Source: Pseudomonadota bacterium
GTDB lineage: Bacteria; Pseudomonadota; Alphaproteobacteria; Rhizobiales; Beijerinckiaceae
DNA length: 64,000 bases
Direction: 5' to 3'
NCBI GenBank assembly: GCA_021813805.1
Contig: JAKAJL010000002.1
Span: 1-64,000 of the forward strand
Shown: positions 31,287 through 39,394 of the stretch, piece after piece
Numbering within the stretch: the stretch's first letter is position 1
Layout of the letters: each line of letters opens with the position of its first letter
Position numbers and translations under genes: made by a program
Notes under the pieces: generated by a model
The model's database searches: none
Told to the model about the DNA's origin: nothing
The model's input: only the letters and a program-made list of their open reading frames with translations

Positions 31287-32651
31287 TCAGCTCCGTCGCG
31301 CCGAGGCGCGCTCGGGAGGGGAGGCGCGCATCAGTTTCGGCGTCGGGCCATGAGGGGTCACGCCTTCGCGCATTAGAGCGCGGCGCAGCGGCCCCACCGC
31401 CGAGAAGAAATTGAGGGCGAAAGCGCGGGCGAAATCGACCGGAAGGGCGTGGACCAGCAGCGACCGGTTGAGAACGTCGATGCTGCGCAGCCGCAGGCCG
31501 ATGTCGCGAGCGCGCTGGCGTTCGTATCGCTCCAGCCCGCGCGCGATGTCGTCGGCCTCGTCGAGATTCACCCCTTCGAGGCAATCGACCAGGTTGGCGA
31601 TGTCGCGCAGGCTCAGGTTGAGCCCTTGCGCGCCGATCGGCGGGAAGAGATGGGCCGATTCGCCGATCAGCGCCATGCGCGTGCCTGTGACCCGCGAGGT
31701 TTTCAGCGCGCCCATCGGGAAAGAGCCGAGCGGGCCGTCCAGCGTGATCTTGCCGAGCAGGCCGTGGGAGGCGTCCTCGATCTCGGCGGCAAGCTCCTCC
31801 GGCGACAGCGCCTGCAGGCGCAGGGCGTCGCGCGGCGACACCAGCCAGACCAGGCTGGAGCGGTAGGGCGCGCCCTCGCGCCCGCGCAGCGGCACGAAGG
31901 TGAAGGGGCCGGAGCGCTTGTGAAACTCGGTCGAAATCTGATGATGCGGCTTTTCGTGGACGAGCAGGGCGGTCAGCGCGACCTGGGGATAGGACCAGGT
32001 GGCGACGGTGATGCCCGCGATCTGCCGCGCCTGGGAGTTGCGCCCCTCGCCCGCGACGATGAACTTGGCGTCGATCCAGCCGCCGGAGGCGAGTCGCGCC
32101 CGCGCGCCGGAAAAATTCAGCTCGAACAGGTCGATCAGATCTTCGATCAAAGTAATGGCGGGATTTTCGCGCGCGGCTTGCGCCAGTTCGGCGACCAAGG
32201 CGTTGTTCTCGATATTTTCGCCGAAGGCGTCGAGGTCGATTTCGCGCGAGCGGAACTCTTTCGGACTGGTGGGGAAGATCGAGCCGGTGTCGTCGATCAT
32301 CCTGATGCCCTCCATCGGGGCGGAATGTTCGGCGAGGCGCGGCCACAGGCCGAGGGCGCGGTAGAAGCGCAGCGAGCCCTCGAATAGGGCGACGGTGCGG
32401 CCGGCGAGATGGGTCTCGATCTTGCCTGCCACGACGACCCTGCGGCCTTGCGCCGCGAAGGCGTGCGCCGCCGAAAGCCCCGCCGAGCCAGCCCCCGCGA
32501 CCAGAACGTCGCACTCAATACGCTCGAGCGGTTGGCGCACGCCAGAGCGAGAGCCCTCGTTCATTTCGAGCGGTTGGCGCACGCCAGAGCGAGAGCCCTC
32601 CACATCGCTCTCATTCTGCTTGGCCTTCGCCGGACGTTTCGCTGGACTCAT
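31287..32651 (-). CDS. UbiH/UbiF-family FAD monooxygenase with N-terminal tandem repeat
   Basis: A 454-residue flavoprotein hydroxylase, probably in ubiquinone ring hydroxylation. The FAD-binding GAGSAGLSAAHAFAAQG follows CDVLVAG, and the second FAD motif GESAHLFPPIGAQGLNLSLRD is typical of UbiH/COQ6. Before the Rossmann fold sits an insertion in which EGSRSGVRQPLE occurs twice, 14 residues apart. The ATG at 32651 has GAGGA seven bases upstream. Which ring position it acts on cannot be told from sequence alone. Confidence 0.85.
   Translation of the reverse strand: MSPAKRPAKAKQNESDVEGSRSGVRQPLEMNEGSRSGVRQPLERIECDVLVAGAGSAGLSAAHAFAAQGRRVVVAGKIETHLAGRTVALFEGSLRFYRALGLWPRLAEHSAPMEGIRMIDDTGSIFPTSPKEFRSREIDLDAFGENIENNALVAELAQAARENPAITLIEDLIDLFELNFSGARARLASGGWIDAKFIVAGEGRNSQARQIAGITVATWSYPQVALTALLVHEKPHHQISTEFHKRSGPFTFVPLRGREGAPYRSSLVWLVSPRDALRLQALSPEELAAEIEDASHGLLGKITLDGPLGSFPMGALKTSRVTGTRMALIGESAHLFPPIGAQGLNLSLRDIANLVDCLEGVNLDEADDIARGLERYERQRARDIGLRLRSIDVLNRSLLVHALPVDFARAFALNFFSAVGPLRRALMREGVTPHGPTPKLMRASPPERASARRS
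32524..32600 (-). repeat. 42-bp in-frame tandem duplication in the UbiH-type gene
   Basis: Two identical 35-bp copies at 32524-32558 and 32566-32600, with period 42 (14 codons). Each copy contains the imperfect palindrome TGGCG-CA-CGCCA. The unit codes for EGSRSGVRQPLE and keeps the reading frame. Confidence 0.9.
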
Positions 32652-32777
32652 GGCCCAATCCTCTTTTCTGTCTCGGTCATTTTACGGCCCGGCGATTTGG
32701 AAGGGCAAGCGGACTCTGCGAACAAGTCGAAACGCGGCGTCCATGGCGCGTTAACGGCTTCGCGCCACTATGCGCGT

Positions 32778-33335
32778 ATGAGCGAAACGACTGAAACGCA
32801 GATCGACCGCCGCGGAATCCTGTTCGGCGCGGGGATGGCCGCCGCCTTGGCGGGCGTCCCCCTGCTGGCCTGGCGTCATCCGGGTCTGAGGGCGCGGCTG
32901 TTCAATCCTTTTCGCGCTGATCGTTTCGACCTGGCGGCCCTTCCCGGGCTGAAGGACGCCTCGGGCGCTGCGGTTCCAGGCTTTTCCTCTGCGAGCATCG
33001 CCGGGCGGGCGGTTTACCTCAACGCCTTCGCCTCCTGGTGTCCGTCATGCCGGGAGGAGCACCGGGCCCTGATGGACTTCGCGGCCTCGGGCGCCAGCAT
33101 CTTCGGCGTGGCGTCGCTCGACCAGCCGGAAAAGACGCTGGCCTTCCTGCGGGAGCATGGAAATCCATTCGCCAGGCTCGGGCTGGACCGTCACGGCTAT
33201 CTGTTGCGCGTGCTGGGCGCGCGCGGCGTTCCGGCGCATTTCGTGTTCGCGCCGGCGCCAAACTTGGCTCTGGTCGAACAAGGCCCGATGACTTTCGCTG
33301 ATCTACGGGCGAAAATCCTGCCAGCGCTCGCTTGA
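32778..33335 (+). CDS. TlpA/DsbE-like thioredoxin-fold protein
   Basis: A 185-residue periplasmic redox protein. An N-terminal segment with twin Arg (DRRGILFGAGMAAALAGVPLL) serves as export signal or membrane anchor. The active site WCPSC lies in FASWCPSCREEHRALM, and the cis-Pro loop is GARGVPAHFVF. The CcmG/DsbE type reduces apocytochrome c or other periplasmic disulfides; no cytochrome c maturation genes are nearby, so the partner is unknown. It converges on the next gene with an 8-base gap. Confidence 0.85.
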   Translation: MSETTETQIDRRGILFGAGMAAALAGVPLLAWRHPGLRARLFNPFRADRFDLAALPGLKDASGAAVPGFSSASIAGRAVYLNAFASWCPSCREEHRALMDFAASGASIFGVASLDQPEKTLAFLREHGNPFARLGLDRHGYLLRVLGARGVPAHFVFAPAPNLALVEQGPMTFADLRAKILPALA

Positions 33336-33343
33336 CCCGCCGG

Positions 33344-34018
33344 TCAATCTCCCCGCGCGGCGATGGCGATCTTGGGCGGGTTGCCGAGGCGCTTGTCGAG
33401 ATAGGCGCCGACCTTCCCGATCAGGTCGTCCACGCGGTCCTCGAAGAAATGATTGGCGCCTTCGACCACCGAATGTTCGATGACGATGCCTTTCTGGGTC
33501 TTGAGCTTCTCGATGACGCTGGTGACGTCCTTGATCGGCGCGACGCGATCCTGGTCGCCGTGGACGAACAGGCCCGAGGATGGGCAGGGCGCGAGAAAGG
33601 TGAAGTCGAACCGGTTGGCGGGCGGCGCGATCGAGATGAAGCCCTCGATTTCCGGCCGGCGCATGAGCAGCTGCATGCCGATCCACGAGCCGAAGGACAC
33701 GCCGGCGATCCAGCACGAGCGCGCCTCCGGACTGATCGCCTGCGCCCAGTCGAGCGCGGCGGCCGCGTCCGACAATTCGCCCTGGCCATGGTCGAAGGAG
33801 CCCTGGGAGCGGCCGACGCCGCGGAAATTGAAGCGAAGCACGGAAAATCCGCGTTCGGCGAAGGCGTAATAGAGGTGATAGACGATCTGATTGTTCATCG
33901 TCCCGCCGAACTGCGGGTGCGGATGAAGAATGATCGCGATGGGCGCGCCGCGCTGCTTGGACGGATGGAAGCGTCCTTCGAGACGGCCGGCGGGTCCGTT
34001 GAATATCACCTCGGGCAT
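33344..34018 (-). CDS. Alpha/beta hydrolase (COG2945-like)
   Basis: A 224-residue cytoplasmic hydrolase. HPHPQFGGTMNNQIVY is the oxyanion-loop segment of this family; the nucleophile elbow is GVSFGSWIG, the acid is in HGDQDRV and the His in VEGANHFF. Complete Ser-Asp-His triad. The substrate is unknown; members of this conserved group are often called serine aminopeptidase-like or esterase. Confidence 0.88.
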   Translation of the reverse strand: MPEVIFNGPAGRLEGRFHPSKQRGAPIAIILHPHPQFGGTMNNQIVYHLYYAFAERGFSVLRFNFRGVGRSQGSFDHGQGELSDAAAALDWAQAISPEARSCWIAGVSFGSWIGMQLLMRRPEIEGFISIAPPANRFDFTFLAPCPSSGLFVHGDQDRVAPIKDVTSVIEKLKTQKGIVIEHSVVEGANHFFEDRVDDLIGKVGAYLDKRLGNPPKIAIAARGD

Positions 34019-34141
34019 GGTCTTGCTCTTGAACTTCTCATATGAACGGCCTTCTTACCCAAGCGCGGGCTTTCAAGGCAAACTTTTTCGACATAATTTT
34101 TTAGCGCCGTCGCGCCGAGACGGCAGGGACCGGAGAATCGC

Positions 34142-34447
34142 TTGCTGCTCGCCTCTCGCGCCTTCTGGCTCATGCTTGCCGCCGTCGCCGCGCATATCCA
34201 GGACGGGCTGGCCTTTCCGACCCTGGTTCTGGCCGCCCTGATCGGATGGCGCGGTTGGCGGCCCTGGTGGATCGTCCCCGTATTCGTCGCCGAGGCGATC
34301 TATGCGTCGGACCTTTTCGCGCGGGCCGGCGGCGCCGGCAAATTGCCCGGCGCGATGAGCAATGTGTTCTTTCAACTCATCGTGTTCGCTTTTCTCGCGC
34401 TGGTCGGTCTGGGGCTCGGCTGGGCGCTCAGACGTCCACGCCTTTGA
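34142..34447 (+). CDS. Small hypothetical membrane protein
   Basis: A 101-residue hydrophobic protein with about three transmembrane segments (MLAAVAAHIQDGLAFPTLVLAAL; WWIVPVFVAEAIYA; FFQLIVFAFLALVGLGLGWAL, given here only as segments). The start is TTG with GGAG six bases upstream. It is divergent from the hydrolase gene. No family recognised; weak evidence beyond its clean hydrophobic pattern. Confidence 0.55.
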   Translation: MLLASRAFWLMLAAVAAHIQDGLAFPTLVLAALIGWRGWRPWWIVPVFVAEAIYASDLFARAGGAGKLPGAMSNVFFQLIVFAFLALVGLGLGWALRRPRL

Positions 34448-34466
34448 AGAGGCGCCCCGGCGAGGC

Positions 34467-34733
34467 TCACCATTCGAAGCCGAGATCGGGGCCGACGGGA
34501 ACGATGTTGCCGACCGGTTCGGCGACCAGACGGACATAATCGTAATTGCCGGTCACGCGATGCCGCGTGCGGACCGGCCCGGCGTAGAGCCAATAATGGC
34601 TGGAGGTCACGAAAAAGGGCAGGGGAACGCCCGAGCGGGGATGGACCGTCAGCCTCCTCATGGCTGAAGTCGGACCGGCGGAACCAATGGCGAAAACCAG
34701 CGCCGCGCCGATCGCCAATATTCGCTTAGACAT
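34467..34733 (-). CDS. Small secreted protein, paralogue of 34827-35096
   Basis: An 88-residue exported protein. The signal peptide is MSKRILAIGAALVFAIGSAG. The mature part has the motifs LTVHPRSGVPLP, VTSSHYWL and VRLVAEPVGNIVPVGPDLG, which recur in the neighbouring gene. The ATG at 34733 has GGAGG five bases upstream, so the longer frame to 34769 is rejected. Function unknown; it looks like a small periplasmic or surface protein. Confidence 0.75.
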   Translation of the reverse strand: MSKRILAIGAALVFAIGSAGPTSAMRRLTVHPRSGVPLPFFVTSSHYWLYAGPVRTRHRVTGNYDYVRLVAEPVGNIVPVGPDLGFEW

Positions 34734-34826
34734 GCGCGCCTCCAGGCTTGGCGGGGCCATAATCCTCATCTGGCGATTTTCAGTTGAAATTTCAAGCCTC
34801 TGGCGCGCGCTCGCCGATCGGGCCGG

Positions 34827-35096
34827 CTATTGCCACGGCGCCGGGCCAAGATCTGGGCCCACCGGGACGATATTGCTGATCGGGTCCTCGACCAGCCGGG
34901 CGTAATTGTTGCTCGGATCGCGACCCGTGGGAATGGCGTTGCCCGGATTGAGCCAGTCGTCGCTCGACGTGACATAAGACGGCAGGGGAATGCCGCGGTT
35001 CGGATGGACCGTCAGCGTGGACTGGGCCAGGACCGGACCGAAGGCCGCGAGGACGCCGATGCAGGCGGCGCCCAGGACCCAAACACTTTTGCGCAT
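34827..35096 (-). CDS. Small secreted protein, paralogue of 34467-34733
   Basis: An 89-residue exported protein with a signal peptide (VWVLGAACIGVLAAFGPVLA). The mature part has LTVHPNRGIPLPSYVTSS and ARLVEDPISNIVPVGPDLG, clearly related to its downstream neighbour. The two lie in tandem on the same strand, 93 bases apart, so a tandem duplication is likely. Function unknown. Confidence 0.75.
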   Translation of the reverse strand: MRKSVWVLGAACIGVLAAFGPVLAQSTLTVHPNRGIPLPSYVTSSDDWLNPGNAIPTGRDPSNNYARLVEDPISNIVPVGPDLGPAPWQ

Positions 35097-35131
35097 CTCA
35101 ACCTCGTTTCAAGCGTCGCGGGACGCGCGGG

Positions 35132-35590
35132 TCACCTTTGGGTGGAAGGCGCGAAGGAATGCAGGAGCACGGCGAAACTATGCCTCTGGGCGGCGTCCAT
35201 GCTGGCGAACAGCGGGGCGGCGGCCTCCGCGACCTTCTGGAGTTCTTCGCCGCGCGCGACGAGGTCCTTGGAAGCGAGCTTCATGCCGGAGACGACATCG
35301 TCCTTGTCGCGGAACGCGGCGGCTTCCTTCACGGCTTCCTTCTGGCGCTCGGCCCGTGCGGCGATGACCTGGCGGGCGACCTTTTCCAGATTGTCCCAGT
35401 CCTTTTCCTGGGCCGGCGTCAGGCGCAGCCCGGCCTTGATCGCAGCGATGCGCGCGTCGACGATGGTCGCGCGATCGGCCTCGGATTGCTCCGTCTGGGC
35501 CGGAGCTTGCAACGGATCGGCGGCCGCCGGGCGCTGCGGGGAGAAGGCGAGCAGAGCCGCCGTCAAGGCGAAGAGGAAATGTCTGTTCAT
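35132..35590 (-). CDS. LTXXQ-motif periplasmic protein (Spy/CpxP-like)
   Basis: A 152-residue exported protein: signal peptide MNRHFLFALTAALLAFSP, then an all-helical mature part with the motif RLTPAQEKDWDNLEK. Such proteins resemble Spy/CpxP periplasmic chaperones or stress sensors. The start at 35590 is chosen because the signal peptide begins there; the frame is open to 35665. No regulator is next to it. Confidence 0.78.
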   Translation of the reverse strand: MNRHFLFALTAALLAFSPQRPAAADPLQAPAQTEQSEADRATIVDARIAAIKAGLRLTPAQEKDWDNLEKVARQVIAARAERQKEAVKEAAAFRDKDDVVSGMKLASKDLVARGEELQKVAEAAAPLFASMDAAQRHSFAVLLHSFAPSTQR

Positions 35591-35671
35591 GGAGCCCTTC
35601 TGCTTTCGGCTTTCGATTGGGGCCGAACATGCCTCGATTTGCCGGCTTCCACAAGCCAAGCCCATGCGATG

Positions 35672-36232
35672 TCAGGGCAGCATGATCACCGGCGTGCCGA
35701 CATGGACGCGATTGTAAAGGTCGATCACGTCCTCGTTGTACATGCGGATGCAGCCATGCGAAGCGGCGCCGCCTATGGTGGCGCGCATCCTCCGGGTCGA
35801 TCCGTGGATTGCGACTTCGGAGCGATCCAGAGTGATGGCGCGCGCGCCCATCGGATTGTTCGCCGCGCCGCCGCGCACGTGGCGCGGCAGGAATGGCTCT
35901 TCCTCCAGGACTTCCGGCGGCGGAACCCAATCGGGCCGCACATATTTCCCGTTGACATAGGCGCTTCCCGACCATTCCCAGCCGCGCTTGGGCACGCCGA
36001 CCGGATATTCGATCGCCCGCCCGTCGCCGAGGACGAAGAACAGGCGGCGCCGCGCCGTGTCGATCACGACGGTCCCCGGCTCGGCGCCGGTCTCGTAGCG
36101 CACGAACTGCTTGGCCTGCGCCGCAGGCGCCGCCAAAAGCGGCGCGATAACAAAAAGCGCTGCGAACAGGCGCTTGCGAAAGCCGGCGATCGGGCTCAGA
36201 TTTCCAAAGGTTGACGGGAGGAAATCCGCCAT
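35672..36232 (-). CDS. L,D-transpeptidase (YkuD/ErfK family)
   Basis: A 186-residue exported enzyme that makes 3-3 peptidoglycan cross-links or attaches proteins. The signal segment KRLFAALFVIAPLLAAPAAQA is near residue 21-41. The YkuD core shows VVIDTARRRLFFVLGDGRAI, and the active site is IHGSTRRMRATIGGAASHGC with catalytic His and Cys, followed by IRMYNEDV. The start codon overlaps the divergent gene start by two bases (CATG), an unusual arrangement. A second, unrelated-looking L,D-transpeptidase lies at 52502-53485. Confidence 0.88.
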   Translation of the reverse strand: MADFLPSTFGNLSPIAGFRKRLFAALFVIAPLLAAPAAQAKQFVRYETGAEPGTVVIDTARRRLFFVLGDGRAIEYPVGVPKRGWEWSGSAYVNGKYVRPDWVPPPEVLEEEPFLPRHVRGGAANNPMGARAITLDRSEVAIHGSTRRMRATIGGAASHGCIRMYNEDVIDLYNRVHVGTPVIMLP

Positions 36233-36794
36233 GTTCACGCGCGCCCTGGTTATCGCCACGATTGCGCTCGCCTGCCGCGCCGCCCCGGTCGCCGCATCCA
36301 CGCTGGAGGGCGTCAAGGATATCGCGCTCCACGCCAGGGACGGCAAGACCGTCGTGATCGGGCGCGCGATTTTCATCCCGGAGGGCGACAGGGCGCGTTT
36401 CGCAATCGAGCTCGACAGCAAAAAATTCACCCAATATTTCCTTTCGATGCGCGAGTTCAAATGCGTCGAGGCTCGGGAAATCCTGTGCCACGTGCCCTAT
36501 CCCTATGCCAATCCCGATGTTGTGACCGCATCAGACCCATCCTGGCTCGAACATGCCTTGCTGTTCTTTTACAAGAGCCCCGCCGATTATGGCGCGAAAA
36601 TGTCGCACGGGATCATTTTCACCCTGACCGCGACGAAGGACGGCTTCCTTGGCAAGGCGCAGTCGATCGACCTCGACGAAATCGCCATTCCGCCCGACGA
36701 CCGGAGCAAGGCCTTCTTCACCCCCGACCATCGCTATGACATCCAGCCGGGGGAGCGCTGGTTCGAAAGCCTCACCATCGAGCCGCATCGTTGA
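36231..36794 (+). CDS. Hypothetical exported protein
   Basis: A 187-residue protein with signal peptide MFTRALVIATIALACRAAPVAA and no family I recognise. It has two Cys (FKCVEAREILCHV), possibly a disulfide, and ends in a charged region. GGGAGGAA lies eight bases upstream of the ATG. The start codon overlaps the start of the divergent L,D-transpeptidase gene. Confidence 0.7.
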   Translation: MFTRALVIATIALACRAAPVAASTLEGVKDIALHARDGKTVVIGRAIFIPEGDRARFAIELDSKKFTQYFLSMREFKCVEAREILCHVPYPYANPDVVTASDPSWLEHALLFFYKSPADYGAKMSHGIIFTLTATKDGFLGKAQSIDLDEIAIPPDDRSKAFFTPDHRYDIQPGERWFESLTIEPHR

Positions 36795-36873
36795 CCCGCC
36801 GCAAGGCGAAAACGCGTCCGAGCGCCTATATAAGTCGAGGACAATCCAAGGGAGCGGCGCGCGCCGGACGAAG

Positions 36874-37314
36874 ATGCGCACTATTGACGACACCAATCCC
36901 GCCATGCCGGAGATCAATCCGCAAAAGGTCTGCTTCATCGCCGCCAAGGCGCGGGAATTGCTCAGCGAGGACGAAGGCGCCAGGCCCGACGCCTCCAACG
37001 CCACCGACGACGGGGAGCGATCGATCCTCACCGACGCCGCTTATGGCCCGATTCGCGCGGAGCTGGAGCAATTCATCGCCGATCTCGACGAGGACGAGGC
37101 GGCGGCGATGGTCGCGCTGATGTGGATCGGGCGCGGCGATTTCGAGGCCAAAGACTGGGAGGAAGCCGTGGCCCAGGCGAGGGAACGGCGCCAGTCGCCG
37201 GCGGCCCATTATCTCCTCGGCGAGCCCTTGCTTCCCGATTATCTGGAAGACGCTCTCGCCGCCTATGGCCATTCCTGCCGCGATTTCGACACTGGACCGG
37301 ACGCCGAGGTTTGA
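36874..37314 (+). CDS. DUF3775 protein
   Basis: A 146-residue acidic cytoplasmic protein. The family motifs are ALMWIGRGDFEAKDWEEAVAQARE and AHYLLGEPLLPDYLEDALAAYG. Function is unknown; these are conserved single-domain proteins of alphaproteobacteria. The ATG at 36874 is preferred, with an alternative ATG at 36904. Confidence 0.8.
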   Translation: MRTIDDTNPAMPEINPQKVCFIAAKARELLSEDEGARPDASNATDDGERSILTDAAYGPIRAELEQFIADLDEDEAAAMVALMWIGRGDFEAKDWEEAVAQARERRQSPAAHYLLGEPLLPDYLEDALAAYGHSCRDFDTGPDAEV

Positions 37315-37374
37315 GTTGCGCGCGGCCGGCGCCCATGCCAGTTTCACCGAAGCTCATTCGGAGCCGAGGCGCTC

Positions 37375-37776
37375 ATGACTTCTTTTCGAATCGAAAAACT
37401 GGCCAGATTCGCGTCCCTGGCGCTGCTGCTGGCGCTCGGCGCCTGCGTCAGCACGCCGCCCACCGGACCGACGGTGAGCGCGGTCGCAGGCTCCAATATT
37501 TCCGACCGGAAATTCGCGCGCGACGATTCGGCGTGCCGGACAAAAGCCTATGCGGCGACCTCCAGATCGGCCGCCGCGGGTCAGTTCGGCCTGCAGGATC
37601 AGTATAATTCCATCTATTCCGATTGCATGCTCAACCGCGGATACGAAATTTCCCAAACTGTCGTGCATTACGTTTATGGACCGGGTCCCTATTATTATGG
37701 CGGACCCTATTATTATGGCGGACCCTATTATGGATGGGGCTGGGGCGGCGGCGTCGGATGGGGCGGCGCCTGGTAA
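37375..37776 (+). CDS. Lipoprotein with Gly/Tyr-rich C-terminal repeats
   Basis: A 133-residue lipoprotein: signal with LALGAC lipobox, a middle region with paired Cys (DDSACRTKAYA and YSDCMLNRGYEI), and a tail of tandem PYYYGG repeats ending in GWGWGGGVGWGGAW. Anchored in the envelope; function unknown. It converges on cysN with only 10 bases between. Confidence 0.78.
   Translation: MTSFRIEKLARFASLALLLALGACVSTPPTGPTVSAVAGSNISDRKFARDDSACRTKAYAATSRSAAAGQFGLQDQYNSIYSDCMLNRGYEISQTVVHYVYGPGPYYYGGPYYYGGPYYGWGWGGGVGWGGAW
37687..37737 (+). repeat. 18-bp tandem repeat coding PYYYGG
   Basis: Two identical units CCCTATTATTATGGCGGA (37687-37704 and 37705-37722) and a partial third. It is in frame and AT-richer than the surroundings, within the lipoprotein tail. 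Confidence 0.85.
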
Positions 37777-37786
37777 AGAGGGCAGG

Positions 37787-39394
37787 TCAAATCCCGCCGC
37801 CGCTGTCGAGCCTTTCCTCGCTGGGAGCAGCCGCGTTCGCCCGGTTCAGGCGATGGTCGGCGTAAACGCTTCGCGCGAAGGGGCGCAGAAGTGCGTCGGC
37901 GAAGCCAAGAAGCAGTCCCGTCGCCGGGCTCGCGCCGAGCGCAACGGCGCCTGCTCCGACGCAGAACCCGCTGAACAAGGCCGAGGCCAGCCGAGCCGGC
38001 GGACGCAGCCGCGAGCGAGGCCTTTGCGGACGAGCGGCGGCCCGCTCCCCTTCGGACGCTTCTTCGTTTTCCTGAGCCGGGCGCCGGTCAATCAGGCCGA
38101 AGGCCACCGTCTCATTGGTGATGCGGTCGATCAGGATGAAGCCGCCGAGATCGCGATTGTCGCAATAGTCGCCGATGATCATCGGGCGGTCGAAACGCAC
38201 CGTGGCGAGCGCGATCTCGTTGAGGCGGATGGGCCGCGCCGCCGCCGGCGCGAAGGTGTGAATGTCGATCAGATGATGGATGTCCGCGACCGTCGCATTG
38301 GCCGTGCGCGCGCCGAGCTTGACGATATAGGACGCGCCGGGGTGCATGTCGGTCTCGGCCGTCCACAGCAATCGCGCGCGGGCCTGCGAGGCGACCTGCG
38401 GCCGCTTTTCGGCCGCGACCAGGACGTCGCCGCGCGAGGCGTCGATTTCGTCGGCGAGCGTCAAGGTGACCGACTGGCCCGCGAGCGCCGCGTCGAGGTC
38501 GCCGTCCTGGGTGACGATTCTATGGACTCGGCTGGCCTTGCCCGAGGGCAGGGAGACGATTTCGTCGCCGACGCGGATCGCGCCGGCGGCGACCCAACCG
38601 GAAAAGCCGCGGAAATCGAGATCGGGGCGGTTAACCCATTGCACCGGGAAGCGGAAAGGCTCCTCATGGTCTTGCGCGCACGCGGTTTCGATATTTTCGA
38701 GCAAGGGCAGCAGCGCTTCGCCCAGGAACCACGGCGTGCGCTCTGAAAGCGCGGCGATATTGTCGCCGTTCAGCGCCGAGATCGGCAGCGGCGCGACGGT
38801 GCGGAAATTCAGCTCGCGCGCCATGTCGTGGAACGCGGCGACGATTTCGTTGAAACGCGCCTCGCTGTAATCGACGAGGTCCATCTTGTTGATCGCCAGA
38901 GCCACGTCGCGCACGCCGAGCATCGAAACGATGAAGGCGTGCCGCCGTGTCTGCGGCAAAATGCCCTTGCGCGCGTCGATCAGAAGAATCGCCAAATCAG
39001 CGGTCGAGGCGCCGGTCGCCATATTGCGGGTATATTGCTCGTGGCCGGGCGTGTCGGCGACGATGAAGGCGCGCTTGTCGGTGCGGAAATAGCGATAGGC
39101 GACATCGATGGTGATGCCCTGTTCGCGCTCGGCGGCGAGACCGTCGACCAGAAGCGCGAAATCGAGCGCGCCATTCTGCGTGCCGAATTTTTTTGAATCG
39201 CGGTCGAGCGCGGCGATCTGGTCCTCGGCGATTGCGCGCGCGTCAAGGAGCATCCGGCCGATCAGGGTCGATTTGCCGTCGTCCACCGAGCCGCAGGTGA
39301 TGAAGCGCAGCAGGGCTTTTTCACTCGCGTGAGACGCGACCAGCGGCGCGGGCGCGCCGGGCGCAAAGTCCTGTTCGGCAAAGGCGTAAGCCAT
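37787..39394 (-). CDS. cysN: Sulfate adenylyltransferase subunit 1 with hydrophobic C-terminal tail
   Basis: CysN is the GTPase subunit of ATP sulfurylase; with CysD it makes adenosine phosphosulfate (APS). The GTP site is complete: G35SVDDGKS42, D114TPGH118 and NKMD. The elongation-factor-like domains end near residue 436. The last 99 residues are not CysN and not APS kinase: a charged linker, then a hydrophobic region (ALFSGFCVGAGAVALGASP, TGLLLGFADALLRPF). It vaguely resembles DUF2061 but this is a weak match. Overlaps the cysD stop by one base. Confidence 0.93.
   Translation of the reverse strand: MAYAFAEQDFAPGAPAPLVASHASEKALLRFITCGSVDDGKSTLIGRMLLDARAIAEDQIAALDRDSKKFGTQNGALDFALLVDGLAAEREQGITIDVAYRYFRTDKRAFIVADTPGHEQYTRNMATGASTADLAILLIDARKGILPQTRRHAFIVSMLGVRDVALAINKMDLVDYSEARFNEIVAAFHDMARELNFRTVAPLPISALNGDNIAALSERTPWFLGEALLPLLENIETACAQDHEEPFRFPVQWVNRPDLDFRGFSGWVAAGAIRVGDEIVSLPSGKASRVHRIVTQDGDLDAALAGQSVTLTLADEIDASRGDVLVAAEKRPQVASQARARLLWTAETDMHPGASYIVKLGARTANATVADIHHLIDIHTFAPAAARPIRLNEIALATVRFDRPMIIGDYCDNRDLGGFILIDRITNETVAFGLIDRRPAQENEEASEGERAAARPQRPRSRLRPPARLASALFSGFCVGAGAVALGASPATGLLLGFADALLRPFARSVYADHRLNRANAAAPSEERLDSGGGI

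Noticed and set aside
34830-35717. A 295-codon plus-strand frame opposite the small secreted proteins
   Set aside because: The minus-strand genes have signal peptides, ribosome-binding sites and mutual similarity; the plus frame has none.
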